Below, piece by piece: positions 51,281-62,071 of a DNA stretch of 64,000 bases. The stretch lies in contig SWDT01000104.1 of assembly GCA_009193035.1 (NCBI GenBank), positions 186,001-250,000 of the forward strand. The letters are read 5' to 3'. Under the pieces are notes generated by a model. That model ran no database searches. It was not told the origin of the DNA and saw only the letters and a program-made list of their open reading frames with translations. Made by a program: the position numbers and the translations under genes. The stretch comes from Halicephalobus mephisto. Its lineage: Eukaryota > Nematoda > Chromadorea > Rhabditida > Panagrolaimidae. Within the stretch, counting starts at the first letter, position 1. Each line of letters opens with the position of its first letter.

Positions 51281-52248
51281 ATGAGCACATTCAGCGGAAA
51301 AGTAGTGATCGTTACTGGATCCAGTTCGGGGATCGGCCAGGCCGTACTTTTGGGATTCGCCAAAGAGGGAGCTTCGGTGGTTCTCCACGGAGTGAACGAG
51401 AAGAGAATCAAGGACACCGAAGCCCTTCTGAAGGAAACCGGAATCCCTGAGAATCGATTCTTGACTATCCAGGGAGAAATCCAGGATGAGAAAGTCCAGG
51501 ACAAGATCATCGCGGAGACTGTAGTCAAGTTCGGGAGAATCGATGTCTTAATTAACAATGCTGGAGTTGGATCCAAGAATGGAATCACTGACTATGCATC
51601 TATCGAAAACTTCGATCATGTGATAAACATTAACTTCAGAGCGTAAGTTTTATAATTTTTTTGAATCTTTTAAAGGCTGTTAGAATCTAGTGAAAAAATT
51701 GAAACTATTTCAAATTTAAAGTTACAAAGTCCCTAAAATTCATATTGAAATACTTTTTAATCTTTTTTATATTTAGCCCCTATCGTTTGACCCAATTGGC
51801 TCTTCCGCACCTTCAGAAGACTCAGGGAAACGTCATCAATACTTCCAGTAACGTCGCAATCGCAAAACAGATAGACATGCCGATGATGTCAGTTTACGGA
51901 TCTTCCAAGGCAGCCTTAGACACATGGGTCAAATACGATTCAGCGAGATTAGCTAAACTAGGAGTCAGACTCAACAACATCAATCCCGGACCTTTCATGA
52001 CCAACATTTTGTTCCGAGGAATGCCTGAGGATACTCCTGAAGAAGTGAAGAAGACGATGTTGGGAAAAATAAGTGATGCCGTCACGAATGCTGGTCCTCT
52101 GAAGCGATGGGGTAAAATGGAGGAACTTGTTCCTGCTTATCTCCTGTTGGCTGACAACAAGGCCTCAGGGTTCACCATTGGGTCTTGCTGGGTCGTCGAC
52201 GGAGGATTAGCTTACTATGGATCTGAACCAGATTTCAAGCTTCAATAA
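51281..52248 (+). CDS. Short-chain dehydrogenase/reductase E
   Basis: Exons 51281-51642 and 51777-52248, about 277 residues. It starts MSTFSGKVV, unlike the MSRFEGKVV of the others. TGSSSGIGQ, NNAG, the catalytic Ser in VINTSSN and YGSSK are present. Exon 1 sequence is close to copy B, whereas the intron and the beginning of exon 2 are close to copy A, which points to recombination between copies. Confidence 0.92.
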
Positions 52249-53390
52249 ATATCCAATACTGAATTATCTGGAGAATATTACTATGCATAATGTATACCTA
52301 ATATCTTCTGAAATGTTGAAGAACAATGCTAGCTTAATTAATGGAGTTTATCGAAGCTATTGATATAAATATAGCTGATTTTTAAAACTTATTTGTACAA
52401 GTCATCAGTTGCATAATATTAGTATGAAAAACTCTCATCTTATTCTTTTTTCTAAACCTTGATGAAATAAATAATTTTACGTAATAAACTTACAACAAAT
52501 AGTTTTTTATTGACAATAGAAGAAAAACAAATTTATTTATAAAATTTTATTTTGGATTTTTTTTAATTTTTAAATTACTTCATATGCCAAATCTCACTTG
52601 TACCGGTACACAAACAATCCTCTTATGATATTAGGAAATTTATTAATAACAGTCAAGACTGATAATATCCCGAATCCTTCAATTTTGAAACCTAGTGACT
52701 TTATTCAAAAGTTCGAAATCGACAGCTCTGATGAGAATCAATTTTGTTCTATTACAAAAGTAAACACTATTCAACAATCATAAATACCATATTCTTCTGG
52801 TTTTTTTCGTTCTTCTTCTACAATATCTAAGAAGACTACATAAAAAAACTTTATGCACTGCCACGAGACCAGTTTATTCGATGTTGGACGTTATATCGTT
52901 ATCTTAAATGAATATTCAAAATTAAAAATTTCTTTGTATTTATCTCAATGTTGCAGCTAATAAACTGATATTTTGTCTTACTAAAAGTGAGAATCTATCT
53001 AAAGACAATCCAAAAGAAAAACTTACTGCTTGTGCTGCTAAATGACGTAACAAAAATAAATCTGCTGCATTCCAACAACTTTGACGAACCAGGAGAACCT
53101 AAGTTCCATGAACTTTGATCATTTGCAATGTCATCAAATCCTGTTTGAGGTTATAAAAATTTTAAATTATTATGTTCCACGGAGTTAGAAAACATCTGGC
53201 TTTTATCGTTACCTATTTATGGCTCGTAATAGTTTTGTGTTTTGGTCAGTAGTCTCGAGTACAAAACACTGTTTGACATCAAGTGTACCATTGAATTAGT
53301 ACAGTACTAGTGCACGTGAATGGCAATCATGAGACTCAACTGAAAAGCTAATAACTTTATCAAAGTAGTAGGAAAACAGACCCTAAGGGC
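52249..53390. other. Intergenic, no gene seen
   Basis: AT-rich; only short frames without splice support. Confidence 0.4.
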
Positions 53391-53397
53391 ATGTTCT

Positions 53398-53965
53398 CAG
53401 AAAAAAGTGCAACTTTCGGTCCAGGAATAATTACGAAATATAACACAATTGTCACGTTTTTCATAAATATTCGACATTTGTGACGAAAATTAAAACATAA
53501 TAAAGACGATTTGTGTTTGTTCCTCCACCAAAAGTTACGTTTTTGTGTAGTAATAGGGACTTTTCGCCAAAGGCTATGACAACAAGAACATTTTGCCAAT
53601 TTTCCACAAAAAAAAGTGTAACTTTTGGTTTTTTCTTAACAATTATAAAGTGTAACAATCGTCACGTTTTTCATGAATATTCGACATTTGTGACGAAAGT
53701 TGCAAATAATAATGACGATTTGCGTTTGTTCCTGTGCCAAAAGTTACGTTTTTGTATAGTAGTAGGGACTTTTCGCCAAAGGCTATGACAACAAGAACAT
53801 TTTGCCAATTTTCCACAAAAAAAAGTGTAACTTTTGGTTTCTTAACAATTATAAAGTGTAACAATCGCCACGTTTTTCATGAATATTCGACATTTGTGAC
53901 GAAAATTAAAACATAATAAAGACGATTTGCGTTTGTTCCTCCACCAAAAGTTACGTTTTTTTTGT
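53398..53965. repeat. Three palindromic MITE copies in tandem
   Basis: An about 150-bp palindrome with AAAAGTGTAACTTTTGG-type and AAAAGTTACGTTTTT ends occurs at about 53400-53555, 53610-53755 and 53813-53965. Spacers of about 55 bp contain GGGACTTTTCGCCAAAGG and GAACATTTTGCC. Related to the 24.9-25.8 kb block. Confidence 0.8.
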
Positions 53966-54399
53966 GCGGGGTTAGTATATAAGGTTAATAACAGATTTAG
54001 ACGAACAGCATTTGTCTGCCAATGCAAACCTAAGATAAACTTGTAAGGTATATTTAATAAAAATAATAAATTTTATAAAAAAATTAGATGTTTGTCATTG
54101 ATGAATACGATGCTTAAGAATTATACGGTGGTTGTTCTATTCGCTCACATTCGTTTTGAAAGTTTTTAACTCAATTGAGATATTAAGTTCATTAAATTAC
54201 CAAGAAACTTATGTAAAAATGAAAAAATTTAATTAATCTTACGAAATAAGAAATGCCGTAAAAGAATAATTGTAAAATTTTAAAAATAAATCGATTTCAA
54301 ACAGTTGATCTTTCTCAACTTTTACTGATCTTAAATTTCTTTTTAAATAAATTTCCCTCCAACTCAAAATATTAACTTAATGTAATTACCAAAAAAAAA

Positions 54400-54800
54400 T
54401 ACAGTAGGACTTGGACATAAAGTATCTATTCAGGACCGGACAAAGCGTATCTTTAACAAAGGATATATTATAGCGGAGTAAATTTGAAGGCAGATTAACC
54501 AAAAACACTCAGACCGTATGATATAACAAGAGATATGTTTTAGTAAAGATATCTTATCCAAGTTCTACTGTATTATATTTTATCTTTTTTGTTTAAAATA
54601 ATTACAAAATACCTAGTTCTATATACAGTCAAACTTAGACAAAGTATCTATTTAGGACCGGACAAAGCGTATTTTTAACAAAGGATATATTATAGCGGAA
54701 TAAAGTTGAAGGCAGATTAACCAAAAACACTCAGACCGTATGATATAACGTGAAATATGTTTTAGTAGAGATATCTTATCCAAGTTCTACTGTATATAAA
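54400..54800. repeat. Two copies of a TA-flanked MITE
   Basis: About 170 bp each (54403-54573 and 54627-54797), with ends ACAGTAGGACTTGGACAT / ATCCAAGTTCTACTGTA. A third, inverted copy is at about 56028-56203. The TA-flanked inverted ends suggest a Tc1/mariner-type origin. Confidence 0.75.
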
Positions 54801-55038
54801 AATAAAATTAATCTTATAAAATAAAAACTATTTGTTTCAAGCAATTTTCGCACAATTTTTTAAAATTATTATAATTTTTAATTTCTGAATTAATATTACT
54901 GACTCAAAACAGAAATATCAGATAACCTCTAATTATATTTAGTCCAATTTTTTCTCACGTAACTTTATTATAAAAAAATTGTTACTTTTGACTATTTTAC
55001 AAAAGCAACTTTGCCGAGTTAAAAACGTATTTGTAAAG

Positions 55039-57116
55039 ATGAATTTTGTCGATGAAAATAATGAGAAAAGTGGAAATTTTAGAATTTGGGTGATTATTAT
55101 TCTTTTTGTCGTAAGTTTTTTAAAATATTTCAGTGTCCAATTCTATAAAACAGTCAACATAAAAGTAAAAATAAAAACCCGCAGTTTGCCCGCAATATTT
55201 TAGAAGATTAGTCTGCATAAAAGTAAAAATAAAAATCCGCAGTTTGCTTGCAATATTTCGGAAGATCAGTCTGCATAAAAGTAAAAATAAAAATCCGCAG
55301 TTTGCCAGCAGTATTTAACTGTTTCCCAATTGTTGTGTAAAAATTCGCTTTAATTTTGATGTTGACTGTTTTACAGACTTCAGCATAAATTAACAATTGG
55401 ACATTTAGATCTCCATTATTGGGTTGTTCGTAAACTTTGCCAATATCTATATCACTTTGAAATCTCCAATCCTTCAAAACGCCTTTGGGTATCTCTGTGC
55501 ATCCCACTCATTGGCCGAAATTTTGAATTTGTTCATCGCCGGAATCTGGACCTTTACTGTAGCTGTGGTGGGCGACAATCTGGCGAATACCGTTTTCAGT
55601 AACAAATTAGGACAAGTAGCTCTTGGAATCTGTCTTTTGACCAGCTATACAGTACTCGCAAAAGCCATCAACAGATTCATGGCTTTTTCAACTCCCGTGA
55701 TTTACAGAACATATTTTAACGACAAAAATTCGAAATTCATAGTTGGCGTTATTTGGCTTTTGGGTCTCTGTCACGGTGTCATCGGATTCTTCGGTGAGAG
55801 CAAACAGTACTCTATTCGATCAAAGTTGGCGATCAGAATTTGAAGTCGAAATTTGGGCTTTTCGTGTTAAGACAACCTTTATGGATAATCTCTATTTCGA
55901 AAATGTCTTACCTAAAATGATACAACTTGATATATCTGTTCGAAATGTCGTCTCTTCGTTACTTTATTCCGAACACAAATCTCAAACTTGGGTAATTAAA
56001 CCGTTACAAACGCGTTATAAAATACAGTAGAACTTGGATAAGATATCTCTACTAAAACATTCCTCTTGTTATAGAATACGGTATAAGTGAGTGAGTTTGG
56101 TTAGTCTGCCTTCAAATTTACCCCCTCTATAACATATCATTTGTTAAAGATACGCTTTGCCCGGTCCTAAATAGATACCTTATATCCAAGTCCTACTGTA
56201 CAAACGCAACACGATCGATGAACCTTTTTTAAGACTGTTAGCAGTCTCTGGATCGGTGGCATATCGCCGTTCCGATCAATATCACTATTCGAATTTAAAC
56301 ATAACTCGCAAGTTGTATATCAGTACGGAAAGTTCAAATTTCGACTTTAAACTTTGATTGTCAACTTTGATAAAACGAAGCATAAAGATAATTGAAGTAA
56401 TCAAGGATCTTTAGATGGATGTAACTTTATTCTTAATCCAAATGGTCATTTCTGGTACTTTGACACCACTCCTTGTGGTCAGTTCCTGGCGTTTTACATC
56501 GATCTCTGCTGGAGCTGTTTCATCATGGCTGTTGTCGTGATTTTGGATTCCATCACGTTGTATAACGTTATTAAATTCCAGAAATCTCGTAGGTCATTTT
56601 GTGTTGTTTTATCAAAGTCGACGATCAGAATTCGAAGTTGAAATTTGAACTTTTCGTGTTGAAATACAACTTGCAGGTCATGTTTGGACTTGAATAGTGA
56701 CATATCAAGTTTTATCATTTTAGGTAAGGCATTTCTGAAATATAGATAATCCATAAAGATTGTCTTAACACGAAAAGTTCAAATTTCGACTTCAAATTCT
56801 GATCGTCAACTTTGATAAAACAAAGTTTTGTTGTGTATCTAACTACGGTATTTTCAGTTAGATCGGTGACTGCATTAGAAGTCGAAAGAAGAAGTTTGGA
56901 TATTAGGTTTTTTATTCAGGTAATTCCTCGACTTTTTCGGTATAGAAATCAACTAAAAACACCAAATTTGTCCATTTTCAGTCGTGTATAACTACATTGT
57001 TACAAGTATCGATGTTAATTTCGTTTCACGTGTTTTCGAGATTTTCGAAATCGTCTTGGACTGTGTTTTTTACGACGACAGTTGCTTGGGCAATTTCAAG
57101 TGCTGCTGATGGGTAG
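55039..57116 (+). CDS. Serpentine chemoreceptor, srx-type 7TM GPCR
   Basis: Exons 55039-55110, 55409-55793, 56415-56588, 56858-56919 and 56982-57116; all phases agree; about 275 residues. Exon 1 plus exon 2 rebuild TM1 across the junction (ILFV then ISIIGLFVNFANIY). FGYLCASHSLAEILN, the LLTSYTVLAKAINRFMAFSTP stretch (DRY-like position after TM3), CNFILNP-GHFWYFDTTPCG in the extracellular loop, ILDSITLYNVIKFQ and RFFIQSCITTLL are the order known for nematode Srx receptors. It ends soon after TM7, slightly short for the family, so the 3' end could be trimmed. Chemosensory receptor in the neuronal membrane; ligand unknown. Introns 1, 2 and 3 are filled with repeats. Confidence 0.8.
55155..55325. 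repeat. ~60-bp tandem repeat in intron 1 of the srx gene
   Basis: Three units with AAAAATCCGCAGTTTGC and GAAGATCAGTCTGCATAAAA. Confidence 0.75.
56028..56203. repeat. Third TA-flanked MITE copy, inverted, in srx intron 2
   Basis: Starts ACAGTAGAACTTGGATAAG and ends ATATCCAAGTCCTACTGTA, the reverse of the copies at 54.4-54.8 kb. Confidence 0.75.
56607..56822. repeat. MITE with ~55-bp inverted ends in srx intron 3
   Basis: TTTATCAAAGTCGACGATC to CTTTTCGTGTT, inverted at 56765-56822. Partial copies lie at about 55818-55880 and 56330-56385 in intron 2. Confidence 0.7.
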
Positions 57117-57554
57117 TTTCGTATTTAAATTTAATCAATGATAAACAAATAATTATAGGATTGTCAACTTTGGCTTCAACATTAGGACATATTCTACTTA
57201 ATTTTGTACATTTTTGAACAACAATTCAAATGTTCTTAAATTTGAACAAAAAACTTCAAAGTTGTCCAAAATCTATTTTAATAAAATAGAAGTATCACAA
57301 GTTTCTGATGTTTCATCATCCAAATCCATTTTAAAATTTTAAAAAATATGCTGTAAATATTCATTATTATTGTGGTTGAATAAATTTAGTGGTTTTAGAA
57401 AAAGAGAAATACCTTCGATGACAATCAGTATTGGTTAATTTGAAATTACTAAACGCTATTCTACCTCAAAGTTCCCTCTAGATATCTTATGTAATTATTT
57501 TTACCATCACTACCAACTGATCGATTGTAGTATCCAATATATAAAAAATATGTA

Positions 57555-57835
57555 AGTATTATATAATTGGTGTTTCTAACACACCCTTTTCCCCCTCTTT
57601 CCCCCTTCGGGGTATTATGTGTAATTCCAGCAAATATATATATTTTTATTAAATGATACGGGGCCCTCCAGTGTCTTTCTGAAATCACTAAAAGAGTTTG
57701 TGTTATTTTATGCGATCCACTCAATTTTTTCTTGATTTAAATGTTTATTAAAACCTTAAAATCATTGACACTCTCCGATATTACAAATCTAACTAAAGAA
57801 TTAAAGATAAAGAATTTTAGAGGAGTCTTTATGAG
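57555..57835 (+). repeat. Left terminal repeat of Maverick 2 with protease start fragment
   Basis: Inverted match to about 61110-61412. From 57741 it encodes about 30 residues like the start of the Maverick protease (KELKIKNF), then breaks off into the repeat arm shared with the Maverick 1 foldback (to about 58140). Confidence 0.78.
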
Positions 57836-58107
57836 TGTAGTATTGGGGTGTCAGTATTGGTTTGATCTCGATGGTGTGACACTCTGGAGCTCCATGATTA
57901 GGTGGAAAACTGTTGATTCCTACCATTAGCAATTAAGCCTGTTTATCTTAAGTATAGAACAAAAGAGGAAAGGTTCTCATTTGACCGAGATCAAACTCGA
58001 GTCAAATCAGAGTTGGGTTTTCTCAAAGACTGACTCTCTAACACTTTAGTCTCACCTCCCAGGCGTCGGCTGACTGGGCGGAGCTTTGGGCATCCTGTCT
58101 AGACCGT

Positions 58108-58533
58108 TTGTGGTTTAACTCCGATCTTTATGCCTACAATGATATGAAGACTGATATTGAAGAAGAATTACTAAATGAGATGAGGCAGATGTCAAATGCT
58201 GAAGTGGAATTAAAAGAAAATGAGCAAAACTTAGCAATACCCCACGAAATAATAAATGACTTGGATAACCTCTTTGAATCTTATTGGTTAAAGTACTGGA
58301 GAATTTATGTAACAATTGCTTCGACACTAATTTATGTATTTATTGCTAGATCTTTGATTTATGTTGTATCACCACAGTTTTCTTTAAGTAAAAGGAAACA
58401 AAGTAGAATTAAATTAGTTTCCTTTGAGGAAGAATCAATTGTAGCTGAAAATATTGAAATGAAGCCTCTCAAAATTGAAAGAAAGACAAGTTTAACTAAT
58501 TTCCCATCTGTTCTCTCTTTAAATAAAAGTTAA
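58108..58533 (+). pseudogene. Maverick membrane protein, C-terminal fragment
   Basis: No ATG at the beginning of the frame; it opens with FNSDLYAY inside the shared repeat arm. A helical acidic region is followed by a hydrophobic segment at about residues 70-92 (IYVTIASTLIYVFIARSLIY) and a basic tail of about 45 residues. This is like the membrane-proximal end, anchor and cytoplasmic tail of a viral envelope-type protein, which is an inference. The N-terminal part is missing. Confidence 0.5.
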
Positions 58534-58549
58534 AAATTTAAATTAATAA

Positions 58550-58889
58550 ATGGTGTTCGTATTTTCGGTGACTGAAAAAAATAATAAAGATAAACTATTA
58601 GATGAAAATATTAATAATAAAATCGAGTTGACCAAAGTCCAATATGATAAGAATCATGAGATGAATGAGCCATCGATTAATGATGACGAAAAAATTGGGA
58701 AATCGAATATTGATCATGAAACAATTGATAAACAAAATAAAGATGAAAATAATGTTTTTTCAAAAAAGCCTAGAAAAAAAGAAATTAACAAAAGAAGAAT
58801 TTATCAATTACTTAGTAGGAAAAAATGTAACAGGTTCTGGATTTAAGACAATTCCTCCACATACCGAAAATAATAAAGTTTCCTTATGA
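58550..58889 (+). pseudogene. Charged frames, probably one broken Maverick gene
   Basis: A Lys/Asn/Glu-rich frame (58550-58846) overlaps a second one (to 58889) whose end, LTKEEFINYLVGKN, looks like true coding sequence. A frame change probably joins them. Not recognised. Confidence 0.4.
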
Positions 58890-59045
58890 TACTCAACTTC
58901 TTTGAAGTTTTCATTCAACTTTGTTGGATACTTCTTTCAAATCCAATTCAATAAAAATATTTAGTTCTTAAAATCAATTAAATAATTGTTGATATTTACC
59001 AATTTTAAATTTATTTTATTTGGTCTGCTATTCAATTCTGATAAA

Positions 59046-59444
59046 TAATATTTTTTGATTCTATTTCTATTTCATCATTAGGTCTAAATCTATAGATTGA
59101 ATTTAACATCTTTTTATTGACGTAACAATCTTCAATTAAATTACATGCAATAAAAATATTATCAATATTATTGGTATTACCTGAGTAAAAATTTGAGGAA
59201 GTCGAATTATCTTTAGGAACTTCACGATATAATCCTCACTTTTATTGTTATTATTTTGATCGTTTTTATTAATTGAATGGAAAAATTTATTATTCGTATG
59301 ATTTATATCTATTTTGCTCTTAATTTCTAAATAACCATCCAATTTTACAATTTCTATTTTAAACTTCTTCTGCACAACCTCCTGTGGAAATGAATACTCG
59401 GAAGTTGAATCATTTGATGTTAGTTGTAAAGTGAAAATCGTCAT
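59046..59444 (-). pseudogene. Capsid-like (penton/minor capsid) N-terminal fragment
   Basis: On the minus strand, MTIFTLQLTSN, VKLDGYLEIKSK and NNKFF resemble the start of Maverick minor-capsid (penton-like) proteins. After a stop near 59136 the matching continuation (VNKKMLNS, RPNDEIEIES) lies in another frame. Broken; assignment from motif memory. Confidence 0.45.
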
Positions 59445-59657
59445 TTATTAATTAAGAATTTTTATATTTATTTTTCCTCCAAAGTAAAGTATACAACATA
59501 ATTTCTCGAAGCTGTCGACGAATTGTTTTGTCGTTTCAATGAAATAATGCCCTTAGGCAAAAACTGGCGAATTACAAGACAAAAAAAGAACTGTCTATAT
59601 TGGTTTCAGTCATTGCATTTTTACCTGCCGTGTTTTCACGCCTTCTTGAGAATTCAG

Positions 59658-59664
59658 TATAAAG
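59658..59664 (+). promoter_or_regulatory. TATA box of the IRG cargo gene
   Basis: TATAAAG 62 bp before the ATG, giving the cargo a promoter of its own inside the element. Confidence 0.4.
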
Positions 59665-59719
59665 GGTCTTTGATTACTACTTTCTTTCTTATTGTTGTTG
59701 ATCTACGCTAAAAATAGTT

Positions 59720-61026
59720 ATGAATCCAATCACCGCATTCATTGTTGGACAGGCGACGACATCAATTGCTCAACTTCTTCAGAGAATACCCCAGGGACAA
59801 GTAGAACGCGGACAACTCATTCGACTTGAACAACAATTCAATCAGGACCTCAGACAACTCGCACAACGCCATGAAGAAGAGCGAAGACAATTCACACAAC
59901 AACGTGAAGAAGAACGAAGACAACTCGAACGACTCACACAACGTCATGAAGAAGAACGAAGACAACTCGAACAACAACTCGATCTGCAACTCGAACAACT
60001 CACACAACGTCATGAAGAAGAACGAAGACAACTCGAACAACAACTGGAACAACAACTCAATCTGCAACTCGGACAACTGCAACAACAATTCGATCTGCAA
60101 CTCGGACAACTCGAACAACAATTCGATCTGCAACTCGGACAACTTATGCAATGTCATGAAGAAGAACGCGAACAATTCACTAAAGAACTCGATAGATATA
60201 AGTCCGCTGATTTCCAAAAGTGGACGATACTAAGGAACGATGACGCCATTAAGTCTCTCTTGCGTGAGGTAATGGTTCAATTTTAAATATAGTACCATAA
60301 GTCACCATTGAATAAGGATGCTGATGAAAGTAGAGTTATAAAAACTATTTTTAGATTGGGGATAAATACCCAGGGACCGAGATGGAAAAGCTTCGTGCTG
60401 AAGCCCGAGATAAGTTTAAGATTGATTCAGGCAAGTACAATTTGGCTATAACAGGAAAAGCAGGTGTTGGGAAGTCAACTCTAATCAATGCTATTCGTGG
60501 CCTTAGTGATTATGATCATGGGGCTGCTGAGGTTAATATCAAAGAGTGCACTCAAGAGGTGAAAGGATATCAGCATCCTAGGATAAAACATTTGGATTTA
60601 TATGATCTGCCAGGAGCAGAAACAACGAAGCATCCAGTCGCGACGTACTTCTGTGACAAAAGATTGTATGTTTTCGATTGCTTGTTGGTGGTTACGGCGG
60701 TACGTTTCTCTGAAACTGATCTAATGCTCGCGAAAATTGCACACGAAAAGGGCACTCCAGTCGTCTTTGTTCGCAATAAACTTATGGCTGACTTTAACAA
60801 TCAAAAGGATCACCCTGACTGTACGAATATGAGAGAAGACAAAATAATAAGTAATATGCTTTTAACAATGAGGAACGACATCCGCGATCAATCAAGAGAA
60901 ATCGGAATTCAAAATCCCAAAATATTTCTCATAGAAGCTCATTCACTGCGTAAATCTAACAACATCAAATTCGAAGAGTCTGATCTACTTAAGTATATCG
61001 AAGAAATCGCAACAGTTCCGACGTAA
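59720..61026 (+). CDS. Immunity-related GTPase (IRG) with long coiled coil, Maverick cargo
   Basis: Exons 59720-60268 and 60355-61026 (phase 0 intron), about 406 residues. Residues about 25-170 are an almost pure coiled coil of repeated RHEEERRQLEQQ- and LQLGQLEQQFD-type units. Residues about 195-400 form an IRG-type G domain: G1 GKAGVGKST, then LINAIRG, EVKGYQHPRIKHLDLYDLPG (G3), VVTAVRFSETDLMLAK, and the G4 region VRNKLMAD where the usual Asp of the base-recognition motif is Met. It stops at the end of the G domain, lacking the C-terminal helical part of vertebrate IRGs. Known IRGs attack pathogen vacuoles. A role here, for host or element, is inference. It is directly followed by a truncated protease. 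Confidence 0.8.
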
Positions 61027-61039
61027 TTCATCCTGTTGA

Positions 61040-61205
61040 CGAAAACATCATTTCTACTTACACCAAGATTCACGACTCCACATTCTTTATCATCAACCTT
61101 ACCCGGAAGAGTTTCTCTCATAAATACCCCTCTGAAATTCTTTATTTTTAATTCTTTAGCTAATTTTGTAATGTCGTAATTTGACAATTGTTTGTTAATA
61201 AACAT
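61040..61205 (-). pseudogene. Maverick protease 5' fragment, broken at the IRG gene
   Basis: Minus-strand start of the same PRO as at 10751 (KELKIKNFRGVFMRETLP, then NLGVSRN). The similarity stops just before the catalytic His, about 14 bases from the IRG stop codon. Confidence 0.8.
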
Positions 61206-61412
61206 TTACCCTTAGATCACTTGTTATTTACATCAAGAAAAAATTGAGCGGATCGCATAAAATAACACAAGCCGTTCCAGTGATTCTAGAGGGGCACTGG
61301 AGGACTCCTATCATTTAGTAAAAATATATATATTTGCTGGAATTACACATAATACCCCGAAGAGAGGAGGAGGAGGAAAAGGGTGTGCTAGAAACGCCAA
61401 TTATATAATACT
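61110..61412 (-). repeat. Right terminal repeat of Maverick 2
   Basis: Inverted match to 57555-57835 including GGGGTATTATGTGTAATTCC. It has a short insertion before the protease ATG. Confidence 0.78.
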
Positions 61413-61419
61413 TACGTAC

Positions 61420-61790
61420 ATGACATCTAATGTATAGATACATTAAAACAGCTCTGATTTATGAGATATACTGTATTTTATGCATCGATGTATTGTTTTC
61501 AATGTATTGGTACATTCAGTTGATATCGAATAGATTATATTCAATATACCGTACATTAAGGATATTTTTGACATGCAGTACATAATGTATAAATATATTA
61601 AAACATCTCTGATGTATCAGATACATCATATTCTGTACATCGGTGCATTGAGTTGATATCGGTGTATTAATTCGTTATCTCGACACTTTAAATATGATAT
61701 CGGATAGATTATATTCAATGTTCCATTGTCTAAAATACAATGTTTCTGATGCATTAAACTATTTCAATGTACCCTTTTTGTGTGTAGAAA
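61420..61790. repeat. TACATTA-type palindromic repeat
   Basis: Degenerate ATGTATAGATACATTAAAAC and CATCGATGTATT units, the same kind as 39.9-40.3 kb. 61790-62071 shows nothing. Confidence 0.6.
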
Positions 61791-62071
61791 AACATCATTG
61801 GAGAATTTTGAATTAAGAAATTCATGATCGAATTATGCAAATAATATGATAAATAACTTCTTCCTTATGGCTGTGTACAGTGATACCGCTGAAATGACAA
61901 ATAGGATTAAGAGGATTTGATCGATCACACAACCATTTCAAAAACAAAGTACCAAAAGTCCAAAAAGATCATCCAAAATAAAAAATATTTCTCGAGGGTT
62001 TTAAAATTTAAATTCATTTTTAATAAAATCTTCCAAAATTAATTTCAGAATATTTAACTTTTATTGATTTT

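Larger units (their letters stand above)
57549..61418. mobile_element. Maverick-type element 2 carrying an immunity-related GTPase
   Basis: It runs 57555-61412 (3858 bp). Ends AGTATTATATAATTGG are inverted, and TATGTA / TACGTA flank it (5 of 6 match, a decayed duplication). It shares terminal blocks (ACGGGGCCCTCCAGTG) and protease-start fragments with Maverick 1. The interior holds a membrane-protein fragment, charged frames, a capsid-like fragment and a complete-looking spliced IRG gene. It has no polymerase or integrase and is therefore non-autonomous. Confidence 0.8.

Noticed and set aside
52598..52783. Frame beginning MYRYTNNPLM
   Set aside because: Short, AT-driven, no start or splice context.
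59762..60217. 151-residue minus-strand frame
   Set aside because: Shadow of the coiled-coil repeats of the IRG gene.
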